Assembly (NCBI GenBank): GCA_963702595.1
Contig: CAVPDC010000010.1
Location: 351,878-415,877, forward strand
Direction of reading: 5' to 3'
Length of the DNA: 64,000 nt
DNA from: JALORV01 sp963702595
GTDB taxonomy: Bacteria > Pseudomonadota > Gammaproteobacteria > Burkholderiales > Burkholderiaceae_F
The translations under genes and the position numbers were made by a program. This document shows, in pieces, positions 55,257-63,912 of the stretch. The notes beneath the pieces were generated by a model. That model had not been told where the DNA came from, did no database searches, and saw nothing but the letters and a program-made list of their open reading frames with translations. Positions within the stretch are counted from its first letter, which is position 1. The number at the start of each line of letters is the position of its first letter.

Positions 55257-56000
55257 TCAGCTGCGCACGCCGCGCAGCCAACGGTCGTACAGATGAGCCG
55301 CCGCCATGCGAAGCATGCGGGCGGCACGCTGCTCAACCTCCTCGACCATCTCCTGCGGTGACTGCACGGCCGGACCGCCCGTGCGCGCCCTTTCACGTTC
55401 GTACTCGCGCGCAGCCATGGGGTCCGCAGCCCAGCTGCGCACGAGTTCGGGCGTCATCTCGATGTGGAACTGCATGCCGACATGGTCGTAGCCCGGCCGC
55501 GGCAATACGAACGCCTGGTTCGCGCACCAGGTTCCAGTGAGGAACCGGCGGCCACGAGGCGGGATATCAAAAGTGTCGCCGTGCCAGTGGAAGAGCTGGA
55601 CGGTGACCGGCCCTTCTTCGCCCAGCCATTCGCGCGCTAGCGCCGCATCGTCGACCGCGACGGGCGACCAGCCCATCTCCAGGTGCGGCGCGCGAGTGAC
55701 CTCGGCACCGAAGGCCCGGGCGAGCAGCTGCCCGCCCAGGCAATGGCCGATGATCGGAATGCCCCGCGCATCCGCGTCGCGCAGGAATGCGATCTCGTCC
55801 GCAATCCACAGCAGCGGATCATTGACGCTCATGTTGCCGCCGAGGGAGCAGACCCCGGCGAACGAGGCCGCCGAGCTCGGCAACGCGGCACCCGAGTCGA
55901 TGCGGATCACCTCGTAATTCCGCCCCCGAGCCTGCAAGTGCTGTTCGAAGTTGCCGGGCCCGACGTCGGCCTCGTGCTGCACGATGGCGATCGGCTTCAT
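55257..56000 (-). CDS. Class I glutamine amidotransferase-like protein
   Basis: A 247-residue stand-alone GATase1-fold protein. The nucleophile elbow IIGHCLGGQLLARAFG carries the catalytic Cys, and the His is in GMQFHIEMTPELV with the following Glu. It resembles GMP-synthase-like amidotransferases that act without a fused synthetase; the substrate is unknown. ATG 56000 begins MKPIAIVQHEADVGPG. It follows dxs by 19 nt and may be its operon partner. Confidence 0.86.
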   Translation of the reverse strand: MKPIAIVQHEADVGPGNFEQHLQARGRNYEVIRIDSGAALPSSAASFAGVCSLGGNMSVNDPLLWIADEIAFLRDADARGIPIIGHCLGGQLLARAFGAEVTRAPHLEMGWSPVAVDDAALAREWLGEEGPVTVQLFHWHGDTFDIPPRGRRFLTGTWCANQAFVLPRPGYDHVGMQFHIEMTPELVRSWAADPMAAREYERERARTGGPAVQSPQEMVEEVEQRAARMLRMAAAHLYDRWLRGVRS

Positions 56001-56019
56001 GCGTCGCCGGGATGCCGCG

Positions 56020-57912
56020 TCAGGCGACCGAACGGGTGTGATGCTTGACGATGGCGCCGAAGCGCTTGCGGATCGCGGCCGCAATGCCGGTTACATCAAG
56101 GCCGCATTCCTTTAGCAGCAACGCGGTGTCGCCGTGGTCGACGAAACGATCGGGCAGCCCAAGCTGCAGCACCGGGATCTTGAGGTCGGACTCCGCCAGC
56201 GCCTCGAGCACGGCGCTGCCGGCCCCGCCTTGTACCGCGTTTTCCTCCAGCGTCACCAGCGCGTCGTGTGATCGCGCGAGCTGCAGTACCAGCGCGCCAT
56301 CGAGCGGCTTGACGAATCGCATGTCGGCCACCGACGCGTCGAACTCCGCGGCCGCGGCCAGTGCCGGCGCCACCATCGACCCGAAGGCCAGCAGCGCAAT
56401 TCGGTGGCCGCTACGCGCCCTGGATGAACGCCGCAACACGCCCCGGCCCAGCGGCAGGCTCGCCATTTCCTGCTGGACCGCTGCGCCCGTCCCGGCACCG
56501 CGCGGGTAGCGCACGGCCGCGGGCCCGTCAAGCTGCAGCGCCGTGTACAGCATCTGGCGGCATTCGTTCTCGTCCGACGGCGTCATCACGACCATGTTCG
56601 GGATGCAGCGCAGGAACGACAAATCGAACGCGCCGTGGTGCGTGGCGCCATCGGCGCCCACGAGACCGCCGCGGTCGAGCGCGAACACGACCGGCAGGTT
56701 CTGCAGCGCCACGTCGTGTATCAGCTGGTCATAGGCGCGCTGCAGGAACGTCGAGTAGATCGCTACCACCGGCTTCATGCCGTCGCACGCCAGGCCGGCC
56801 GCGAAGGTCACCGCGTGCTGCTCGGCAATGCCGACGTCGAAGTACCGGTCGGGGAATTCCTGCTCGAATCGCACGAGCCCGGAACCTTCCCGCATCGCCG
56901 GCGTGATGCCGACGACGCGCGCATCGGTCGCGGCCACGTCCACCAGCCAGTCGCCGAACACCTGCGTGTAGGTCGGCTTGCCCGGCGCGGCCTTCGTGAT
57001 GCCGACGCTGGGGTCGAACTTGCCGGGCCCGTGATACAGCACCGGGTCGACCTCGGCCATCTTGTAGCCATGGCCCTTGCGCGTGACCACGTGCAGGAAC
57101 TGCGGCCCCGGCAGCTGCTTCAGGTTCTGCAGGGTCGGGATCAGCGACTCGAGATCGTGCCCGTCGATCGGCCCGATGTAGTTGAGCCCGAACTCTTCGA
57201 AGAGCGTCCCGGGCACCACCATGCCCTTGGCATGTTCCTCGAGTTTCCGCGCCAGCTCGAGCACCGGCGGGAAGTTCTTCAGCACCTGCTTGCCGGCTTG
57301 CTTGGCCGCCGCGTAGAAGCGGCCGCTCATTAGCCGCGCGAGATAGCGGTTGAGCCCCCCCACCGCCGGCGAGATCGACATGTCGTTGTCGTTCAGTACG
57401 ACGAGCAGGCGAATGTTCTCGGTGACGCCGGCATTGTTCAGCGCCTCGAAGGCCATGCCGGCGCTCATCGCTCCGTCGCCGATGACGGCGACTGCGTGCC
57501 GATCGCTGCCCTGGTTGCGTGCCGCCACAGCCATGCCGAGCGCCGCCGAGATCGAGGTCGACGAATGCGCGGTGCCGAAGGTGTCGAACTCGCTTTCCGA
57601 ACGGCGCGGAAAGCCCGACACACCGCCGTACTGTCGCAGCTTCGCCATGCCTTCGCGCCGCCCGGTCAAAATCTTGTGCGCGTAGGTCTGGTGACCGACG
57701 TCCCAGACGATCCGATCGTCCGGCGTGTTGAACACGTAGTGCAGCGCGATCGTCAGCTCGACGGTGCCGAGGTTGGAACTCAGGTGGCCACCGGTCTTCG
57801 ACACCGACTCCAGAACGAACTGCCGCAGTTCGTCGGCGAGCAGCGGCAGTTCCGAGCGATCGAGCCGACGCAGCTCATCCGGCGTGTTGATGTCCTGCAG
57901 CAGGGAACTCAT
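56020..57912 (-). CDS. dxs: 1-deoxy-D-xylulose-5-phosphate synthase
   Basis: TPP enzyme that makes DXP from pyruvate and glyceraldehyde-3-phosphate, the entry step of the MEP pathway. The 630-residue protein has the TPP/Mg motif GDGAMSAGMAFEALNNAG, the second-domain FALDRGGLVGADGATHHG and the C-terminal transketolase domain. ATG 57912 is 8 nt after ispA. The xseB-ispA-dxs order is the classic proteobacterial isoprenoid cluster, and IspH lies at the other end of this window. Confidence 0.97.
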   Translation of the reverse strand: MSSLLQDINTPDELRRLDRSELPLLADELRQFVLESVSKTGGHLSSNLGTVELTIALHYVFNTPDDRIVWDVGHQTYAHKILTGRREGMAKLRQYGGVSGFPRRSESEFDTFGTAHSSTSISAALGMAVAARNQGSDRHAVAVIGDGAMSAGMAFEALNNAGVTENIRLLVVLNDNDMSISPAVGGLNRYLARLMSGRFYAAAKQAGKQVLKNFPPVLELARKLEEHAKGMVVPGTLFEEFGLNYIGPIDGHDLESLIPTLQNLKQLPGPQFLHVVTRKGHGYKMAEVDPVLYHGPGKFDPSVGITKAAPGKPTYTQVFGDWLVDVAATDARVVGITPAMREGSGLVRFEQEFPDRYFDVGIAEQHAVTFAAGLACDGMKPVVAIYSTFLQRAYDQLIHDVALQNLPVVFALDRGGLVGADGATHHGAFDLSFLRCIPNMVVMTPSDENECRQMLYTALQLDGPAAVRYPRGAGTGAAVQQEMASLPLGRGVLRRSSRARSGHRIALLAFGSMVAPALAAAAEFDASVADMRFVKPLDGALVLQLARSHDALVTLEENAVQGGAGSAVLEALAESDLKIPVLQLGLPDRFVDHGDTALLLKECGLDVTGIAAAIRKRFGAIVKHHTRSVA

Positions 57913-57920
57913 GCGTGGCC

Positions 57921-58850
57921 CTAGTGGTTCCGGCAGACGATCAGGTCTGCCAGTTCACGCAGCCGCGCCGCGCGCGGACCGAGGCCCGCGACTGCCTCGA
58001 GCGCCTGGGCACGTAGTCGCAGGCTCAGCGCGCGCGCCGCATCGAGCCCGAGCACCGAGACGTAGGTTGGCTTGCTCTGCGCCGCATCCTTGCCCGCGGT
58101 CTTGCCGAGGTCGGCGGTGCTGCCTTCGACGTCGAGGATGTCGTCCACGACCTGGAATGCGAGGCCCATGGCGTCGCCATAGCGGGTCAGCGCTTCGCGC
58201 GTGCACTCGGTCAACTGGGCCGACTGGCCCGACAGTGCTCCCATCAGCACGGCCGCCTTCAGCAAGGCGCCCGTCTTCATCCGGTGCATGCGTTCCAGCT
58301 CCGCCGGCGCGATCTGGCGACCGACCACCGAAAGGTCGATTGCCTGCCCGCCGCACATGCCCTGCGTGCCGGCGGCATGCGCAAGTTCCCGCATCAGCGA
58401 CGCCGTCTGCGGCGCCGGCAAGGCGCCGTCGGCGATGACCGTGAACGCCTCCGCCTGCAGGGCATCGCCCGCGAGCATGGCGGTGGCTTCGTCGAAGGCC
58501 ACATGCACCGTTGGCTTGCCCCGGCGCAGAACGTCGTTGTCCATGCACGGCAGGTCGTCGTGAACGAGGGAATACGCGTGCACGTACTCGACCGCGAGCG
58601 CCGCGCGGTCGAGCGCTTCGACGTCACCAGCGGTAACTTCCCCGGCCGCGTAGACCAGCAACGGCCGCACGCGCTTGCCGCCGCCCAGCACCGCGTATCG
58701 CATTGCCGCGTGAAGGCGCTGCGGTTCACGGTCCGTTGAAGGCAGCATGTCGCCGGCGGCGCGCTCGAAGCGCTCGCCGGCCTCGCGCACCCACACTTCG
58801 AGCGCCTCTGGCGCCTGGACTCCCGGCACCAGCGCAGATGCAGCGCTCAT
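57921..58850 (-). CDS. ispA: Farnesyl diphosphate synthase (polyprenyl synthetase)
   Basis: Condenses IPP with DMAPP and GPP to form farnesyl diphosphate. The 309-residue protein has the first aspartate-rich motif in LVHDDLPCMDND and the second in FQVVDDILDVEG, with GGKRVRPLLVYAAG before them. The residues before the first DDxxD fit a short-chain product. ATG 58850 overlaps the xseB stop as ATGA. Longer in-frame extensions upstream overlap xseB and are not part of the protein. Confidence 0.96.
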   Translation of the reverse strand: MSAASALVPGVQAPEALEVWVREAGERFERAAGDMLPSTDREPQRLHAAMRYAVLGGGKRVRPLLVYAAGEVTAGDVEALDRAALAVEYVHAYSLVHDDLPCMDNDVLRRGKPTVHVAFDEATAMLAGDALQAEAFTVIADGALPAPQTASLMRELAHAAGTQGMCGGQAIDLSVVGRQIAPAELERMHRMKTGALLKAAVLMGALSGQSAQLTECTREALTRYGDAMGLAFQVVDDILDVEGSTADLGKTAGKDAAQSKPTYVSVLGLDAARALSLRLRAQALEAVAGLGPRAARLRELADLIVCRNH

Positions 58851-59095
58851 GAACCCGCGCCCCGCAGTTCGGTCGAGTCGAGCGGCTTCAGCATGTCCCC
58901 TTCGAGCTGCTTGATCTCCTGCTCGGCCTGCGCGAGCCGCGCCTGGCAGAGGCGTGCCAGTTCTGCACCCCGTCGGTAGGCCGCGATCGACTCGTCGAGC
59001 GACAACTCGCCAGACTCCATGCGACGGACCAGCGTATCGAGTTCGTCCAGCGCCTGTTCGAAAGACGGGGTCGCGGGAGCGTGCTTCGGCGGCAT
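58847..59095 (-). CDS. xseB: Exodeoxyribonuclease VII small subunit
   Basis: Small subunit of exonuclease VII, 82 residues, mostly one helical hairpin. SFEQALDELDTLVRRMESGE and LSLDESIAAYRRGAEL are diagnostic. It partners XseA, encoded at 26095-27471. Its stop overlaps ispA. TAGAAT 35 bases upstream of the ATG is a plausible -10. Confidence 0.95.
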   Translation of the reverse strand: MPPKHAPATPSFEQALDELDTLVRRMESGELSLDESIAAYRRGAELARLCQARLAQAEQEIKQLEGDMLKPLDSTELRGAGS

Positions 59096-59359
59096 CGGGA
59101 GTCGGGCAAACGTGAATGGCGTGACGCCGGATTCTAGAGCAGCGCTCAAGGACACCCGCGGCGGCCGGTCCACCCAGCGCCCGAGTGGCCTGTAACAGTC
59201 GATTCGGCAGCGAAATGCGCGCCCGCGCGATTCCGCATTGAGCAACTGAGCGCGAAGCGAGCCGCGACGAATAGCCGGTGCAGATTCGCAAGGCGAGCGA
59301 CGAAGTAAATCGGCCGCGCCGACGCGCAAGGCACTGCTGAATTGGCTGTTACAGGTCAC

Positions 59360-59365
59360 TAGAAT
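59360..59365 (+). promoter_or_regulatory. -10 element of the EamA-type gene, leaderless arrangement
   Basis: TAGAAT with 7 nt to ATG 59373 and no ribosome binding site. An alternative ATG at 59364 lies inside the hexamer. Confidence 0.55.
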
Positions 59366-59372
59366 GCCGCCG

Positions 59373-60251
59373 ATGAGCGCGCTATGGATGCTGGTGGCCG
59401 CCGGGCTCTTTTCCGTCATGGGCGCGATGGTCAAGCTCGCCAGCCAGCAATACGGCGTCAGCGAGATCGTGCTGTACCGCTCGCTGATCGGCATCATCGG
59501 CCTCTATGCATTCGTGCGCTGGCAGCGCGCAACGCTGGCGACGCCGGTGGCCATGAAGCACTTGTCGCGCGGCGTGGTCGGTACCGCGGCGCTCGGGCTC
59601 TGGTTCTATGCCACGACCAAGCTGCCGCTCGGCACGGCAATGACGCTCAATTACACATCCCCGCTATTTCTCGCCGCCTTCACGGTGGGCTTCGGGCTCA
59701 AGGCCGGGCTGCGTGCGGACTGGCGCCTGGTCGGGGCGGTATGCGTTGGCTTCGTCGGGGTCGTCCTTCTGCTGCGCCCGACGTTTTCCGACGATCAGCA
59801 GGTCGCCGCGGTGGCAGGGCTCGTCTCCGGCGTGTTGTCGGCCATCGCGTACTGGTACGTGCGCGAACTCGGGCGCCTCGGCGAACCGGAGTGGCGCACG
59901 GTCTTCTATTTCTCGCTGTCGGGCACCGTGCTCGGCTTCGTGGGCACGGCGCTGGCGGGCTTTTCGAAGCACAGTGCACAGGGCATCGCGCTGCTGGCCG
60001 GCATCGGCATCACCGCGACGCTGGCGCAGCTCGCGATGACGCGGGCCTATGCGTACGGTCACACGCTGGTCGTGGCGAATCTCCAGTACTTTGCGGTGGT
60101 TGCGGCCTCGCTGATCGGGATCTTCTTCTTCGGCGACCAGATCCCGCTGCTGGGCTGGCTCGGAATTGCAATCATCATCACAAGCAGCGTCGCATCGACC
60201 GTGCTGATCGCGCGCCGGCGGGCACCTGCTCCCGTGACGCCGGAAAGCTGA
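59373..60251 (+). CDS. EamA/DMT-superfamily membrane transporter
   Basis: Drug/metabolite transporter of 292 residues with ten predicted helices in two EamA repeats. The first repeat begins ALWMLVAAGLFSVMGAMVKL and ends near LVGAVCVGFVGVVLLLRP. The second starts at VAGLVSGVLSAIAYWYVREL. The solute is unknown; relatives export amino acids or metabolites. ATG 59373 is preferred because TAGAAT lies 7 nt upstream, a leaderless layout. The sulfurtransferase gene follows after 24 nt, probably co-transcribed. Confidence 0.86.
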   Translation: MSALWMLVAAGLFSVMGAMVKLASQQYGVSEIVLYRSLIGIIGLYAFVRWQRATLATPVAMKHLSRGVVGTAALGLWFYATTKLPLGTAMTLNYTSPLFLAAFTVGFGLKAGLRADWRLVGAVCVGFVGVVLLLRPTFSDDQQVAAVAGLVSGVLSAIAYWYVRELGRLGEPEWRTVFYFSLSGTVLGFVGTALAGFSKHSAQGIALLAGIGITATLAQLAMTRAYAYGHTLVVANLQYFAVVAASLIGIFFFGDQIPLLGWLGIAIIITSSVASTVLIARRRAPAPVTPES

Positions 60252-60275
60252 ACACTGACCGCACTTGAGAGACCG

Positions 60276-61130
60276 ATGGACTACACGACACTGCTTCCCG
60301 CCGAAGTACTCAAAGGCCGAATTGGCGATCCCGGCTGGGTGATCCTCGACGTGCGGCACGACCTCTTCGATCTCGCGGCCGGCCTGCGTGCCTACGAGGC
60401 CGGCCATGTGCCGGGCGCGCAGTTCGCCTCGATTGACCACGACTTGTCGGGCGCCAAGACCGGCCGCAACGGTCGCCATCCATTGCCGGCACGGGACGCC
60501 CTCGTCGCGCGATTCCGCGCCTGGGGCGTCGGCAACGACAGCCAGATCGTGGCTTACGACGCACAGGGCGGACAGTTCGCGGCACGGCTGTGGTGGCTGG
60601 CACGCTGGCTCGGCCATCGCCGCGTCACCGTGCTCGACGGCGGCTGGACGGCTTGGCTCGCGGCGGGCGGAAGCACGGAAACGGCGACCGCAGTGCGCAC
60701 ACCCGGAGACTTCAGCGAGGGCGCATCGCTGGCCGGCGTCGTCACCGCCGAAGCTGTGCTCGCAGCGCTGGGAGAACCCGGCCGCCTGTTACTCGATGCA
60801 CGCATGCCGGAGCGCTACCGCGGCGAACAGGAACCGATCGATCCCATCGCGGGCCATATTCCCGGCGCGCTCAACCGACCCTGGCAGCACAACCTCGCAC
60901 CCGACCAGCGATTCAAGTCATCCGCGGAGTTGAAAGCCGAATTCTCCGCGCTGCTGGGCGGCCGACCCTCCGGCGCGGTAACGCACCAGTGTGGCTCCGG
61001 TGTCACCGCGTGCCACAACCTGCTGGCGATGGAAGTGGCAGGCCTGCCGGGCTCACTGCTCTACGCGGGATCGTGGTCCGAGTGGATCGCCGACCCGACG
61101 CGCCCGATTCGCACCGGCGCAGAGCCGTAG
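60276..61130 (+). CDS. sseA: 3-mercaptopyruvate sulfurtransferase-type rhodanese
   Basis: Two-domain rhodanese of 284 residues. The N-terminal domain (VILDVRHDLFDLAAG) is catalytically silent, and the C-terminal active-site loop is CGSGVTA with Cys239. The Gly-Ser-Gly-Val-Thr loop is typical of 3-mercaptopyruvate sulfurtransferase rather than thiosulfate sulfurtransferase. It moves sulfane sulfur to thiols or cyanide. A GAGAG site precedes the ATG. It may complement the sulfide dehydrogenase encoded at 17932-19555, but no direct link is visible. Confidence 0.93.
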   Translation: MDYTTLLPAEVLKGRIGDPGWVILDVRHDLFDLAAGLRAYEAGHVPGAQFASIDHDLSGAKTGRNGRHPLPARDALVARFRAWGVGNDSQIVAYDAQGGQFAARLWWLARWLGHRRVTVLDGGWTAWLAAGGSTETATAVRTPGDFSEGASLAGVVTAEAVLAALGEPGRLLLDARMPERYRGEQEPIDPIAGHIPGALNRPWQHNLAPDQRFKSSAELKAEFSALLGGRPSGAVTHQCGSGVTACHNLLAMEVAGLPGSLLYAGSWSEWIADPTRPIRTGAEP

Positions 61131-61196
61131 CCAGGGTCGGCGCAGGCCGCGGGTCATCCTATGAGGGAGGCCGTGCCCGGGTTCGGCGAGGAACGA

Positions 61197-61976
61197 TCAA
61201 TGGCCGTGGAAGGAGCCGGTTGCCAGCGCCGCGATGACCACGCCGAGCAGCACCAGCCCCACCTCCGGCAGTGTCTTCGCCAGGGACGAACGACGCATCA
61301 TTTCCGGCAGCAGGTCCGACAGCGCGATGTAGATGAAGCTGGCGGCGGCGACTGCCAGCGCATACGGCAGCAGGGACTGCATCTCGTCGAGCACGAAGTA
61401 GCCGATGAGCCCGCCCAGTACGGCCGACAGGCCCGACACGAGGTTGAACATGAACGCGCGCCGGCGCGTGAAGCCGGCGTTCAGCAGGATCATGAAGTCG
61501 CCGACCTCGTGCGGGATCTCGTGCGCCATCACCGCCAGCGTGGCGATGAAACCCAGCTGCACATCGACGAGGAACGCGCCCGCGATGACGACACCATCGG
61601 CGAAGTTGTGGAAGGCATCGCCAATGAGAATCGGCAATCCGCCACGCCTGGCCTCTTGCTTGTCGTGCCCGTGCGCGTGATGGTGCAGGTCGCCTTCGTG
61701 ATGGTGCGTGTGGTGGATGAGCGACAGCTTTTCGAGCAGGAAGAGGCCTAGGATGCCGGACAGCAGCACCCAACCAAGCGCCTGCGGGTCGGCCTCGCTG
61801 TGAAACGCCTCCGGCAGCAGATGCGTCACCGCGGTGGCCAGCAGCAGTCCCGCAGAGACCGGCACCAACCGGTCAATGACCTTTGCGAGGTAGCGGAAGC
61901 TGAGCCACGCCGCGAGCCCGATCGACAGCAGGGTCGAGACGAGATTCGCGAGGATGATGTAGCCGAGCGTGGTCAT
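61197..61976 (-). CDS. ZIP-family divalent metal transporter
   Basis: ZIP-family transporter of 259 residues with eight predicted helices. The cytoplasmic loop is histidine-rich (HHTHHHEGDLHHHAHGH). Helices 4 and 5 carry the metal site motifs DAFHNFADGVVIAGAF and AHEIPHEVGDFMILL. It probably takes up zinc, perhaps also iron or manganese. ATG 61976 is chosen; a GTG at 61997 would add seven residues. The intergenic stretch beyond holds a 12-base hairpin. Confidence 0.92.
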   Translation of the reverse strand: MTTLGYIILANLVSTLLSIGLAAWLSFRYLAKVIDRLVPVSAGLLLATAVTHLLPEAFHSEADPQALGWVLLSGILGLFLLEKLSLIHHTHHHEGDLHHHAHGHDKQEARRGGLPILIGDAFHNFADGVVIAGAFLVDVQLGFIATLAVMAHEIPHEVGDFMILLNAGFTRRRAFMFNLVSGLSAVLGGLIGYFVLDEMQSLLPYALAVAAASFIYIALSDLLPEMMRRSSLAKTLPEVGLVLLGVVIAALATGSFHGH

Positions 61977-62051
61977 CGTGGAGCCGGCTTGAGCCACGCG
62001 CCGCGGGCGCGCAGTTCATTGCCGAGCTTTTTTCCTGGGTGGAGCTGCAAC

Positions 62052-62079
62052 GCAAAGGGGCGCCAGCGCGCCCCTTTGC
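62052..62079. terminator. Hairpin between the ZIP and hydrolase genes
   Basis: GCAAAGGGGCGC, loop CAGC, GCGCCCCTTTGC. It probably ends the upstream minus-strand hydrolase transcript. No T-run. Confidence 0.55.
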
Positions 62080-62129
62080 CCATTTGCGAATAGCGTAGCA
62101 GGGCTGTCAAGCCCCGCCCGTGCGCAGCG

Positions 62130-63021
62130 TCATGCCAGGTTTTGCTTGAACCACAGTGTCAGGCGCTTCCAGCCGTCTTCGGCTTGCTCCTTGCGATAGC
62201 TCGGCCGGTAGTCCGCATGAAACGCGTGGGGCGTGTCCGGGTAGAGAATGATCTCGCTGCGCGAATTGCCCGCTGCCTTCAGCGCGGTGCGCAGTTTCTC
62301 CACCGTCGCGTTCGGGATGCCGCTGTCCGCAGCGCCGTACAGGCCGAGCACCGGCGCCTTGATGCGGTCGACGACATCGATCGCGCCTTTGTCACCTGGG
62401 TAGCGGCCGGTAGCAACGTTGCCGTACCAGGCCACGCCGGCCGACAGCGACGGATTGTGTGCGGCGTACATCCATACAATGCGGCCACCCCAGCAAAAGC
62501 CGGTGACGCCCAGCTTGCCGCCCCCGCCATTCTTTGCCGCCCAGGCGGCGGCTCGCATCGAGATCAGCCATGACCTGCGCATCCGGCACTTTCGACACCA
62601 CGTTCGCGAGGATGTCCGGCACGCTCATGGTCGAGACGTCGCCCTGGCGCGCATACAGTTCGGGCGCTATAGCCAGGTAACCCTGTTTCGCCAACCGCCG
62701 CGTCACGTCCTTGATGTACTCGTGCACGCCGAAGATCTCCTGCACCACCAACACCGTCGGCAGGCCGGTCTTGCCGGCAGGTTGCGCGCGGTATGCGGGG
62801 ATGGAGCCTTCGCCGTCCTTGGTCGGGATCTTCACTTCGCCCGCCGTCAGGCCCTGCGTGTCAGTCGTGATCATCGTTTGTGCCTGCACCGGTAGCACCG
62901 CCGCGGCGAAGCCCGCACCGAGCGAAGTCTTGACAAAGCCGCGCCGGTCGAGCCGCAGCGGCGGCTGCAGGCTGTCGAGTTCCGACCTTGCATCGTAGGT
63001 CGTCGAATCGGAATGTTCCAC
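62130..63021 (-). pseudogene. Dienelactone-hydrolase family gene, frame broken
   Basis: Alpha/beta hydrolase of the dienelactone hydrolase family with a Tat signal (LDRRGFVKTSLGAGFAAAVL). GTG 63021 has AGGAG upstream. The first frame covers KIPTKDGEGSIPAYRAQP and VVQEIFGVHEYIKDVTRRLA to VMADLDAS. One extra base near 62553 then shifts the frame. The second frame continues AAWAAKNGGGGKLGVTGF with the Cys elbow GFCWGGRIVWM, the Asp near GAADSGIP and the His in PHAFHADYRPSY. Repaired, it is a normal periplasmic hydrolase of about 296 residues. Confidence 0.84.
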
Positions 63022-63165
63022 TGCTTACTGTCTCCTATGCGAAAGGCCGAGAGGTTATCGCCGTGATGGCAACATAGAATGCGGAGGAACCCGCGCACGG
63101 GGCGCGCACCGCGCCTGCTGCCGAGCCGCACTGTCTCAGAGTCAGGATTCATGGAGGAGTTCCAC

Positions 63166-63591
63166 ATGCAACGCCACGGACGTCTCTTCGCGATCTGGAT
63201 AGCCCTCCTCGCTGTGACCGGGTGCGCCGCGACGTCTTCGCCCCCCGCCGAGCGCCTCGCAAACACCGCATGGGTCGCCGAGACCATCGACGGCAAGCCG
63301 GCAACTGCGGCCCGCAGCACGCTGCGCTTCTTCGACCGCCAGTTCGCCGGCGGCTCGCTCGGCTGCAATCCGTACTCGACGACCTACTTCGCCGATGCCG
63401 ACGGACTGCGCTTCGGCGGCATCGCGCCCACGAGCAACACGTGTCCTGCGGCGGTGATGGAGCAGGAAGGGCGGTTCACTGCGGCGCTACAGGCGACACG
63501 TAACGCGCGACACGAGGCCGATGCAACGATGTTGCGGCTGCTCGATGCTGACGGAAAGACACGAGTGAAGCTGGTGCCGTTGAAGCCTTAG
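63166..63591 (+). CDS. META-domain lipoprotein (HslJ-like)
   Basis: A 141-residue predicted lipoprotein: signal helix LFAIWIALLAV, then lipobox VTGC. The mature part is a META domain, with NTAWVAETIDGKPA, SLGCNPYSTTYFAD and APTSNTCPAAVMEQEGRF, similar to HslJ. Function is uncertain; HslJ relates to heat and novobiocin tolerance. GGAGGAG lies 6 nt before ATG 63166. It is divergent from the hydrolase gene. Confidence 0.88.
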   Translation: MQRHGRLFAIWIALLAVTGCAATSSPPAERLANTAWVAETIDGKPATAARSTLRFFDRQFAGGSLGCNPYSTTYFADADGLRFGGIAPTSNTCPAAVMEQEGRFTAALQATRNARHEADATMLRLLDADGKTRVKLVPLKP

Positions 63592-63711
63592 CCAAGTGAC
63601 CGCAAAGCGAGGTGGAATGGGGCTTTCGTGGAAGTGTCGTAGGTATCTACAGGGCTCCTTTCACCGCGGCGGCGAGTAATCTGGGTTGCACTTGCTCGGG
63701 TTGAATCTGCA

Positions 63712-63912
63712 ATGGATAAGTTCGTCCGAATTCGTCAATCGCAAGTGATTGTCCGGAGCGGACTTCGTCTTGTCGGGTTCATGGTCTTTGTTTCCGCTCT
63801 CGGAGCCTCGTTCGACGTCGTCTGGACGACAAAGCTGGCCGGTGCTGCGGCTGGATTCTTTCTTGTCGTGACATTGCCCGAGTATTGCAACGTTCGACGA
63901 CTTAGCCGATAA
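63712..63912 (+). CDS. Possible small membrane protein
   Basis: A 66-codon frame with a basic start, two hydrophobic stretches (LVGFMVFVSALGASF and LAGAAAGFFLVVTLP) and a basic end. I do not recognise it. It lacks a clear ribosome binding site. The stretch from about 63660 on is visibly less GC-rich than the rest, which may mean transferred or decaying DNA. It may not be a gene. Confidence 0.35.
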   Translation: MDKFVRIRQSQVIVRSGLRLVGFMVFVSALGASFDVVWTTKLAGAAAGFFLVVTLPEYCNVRRLSR

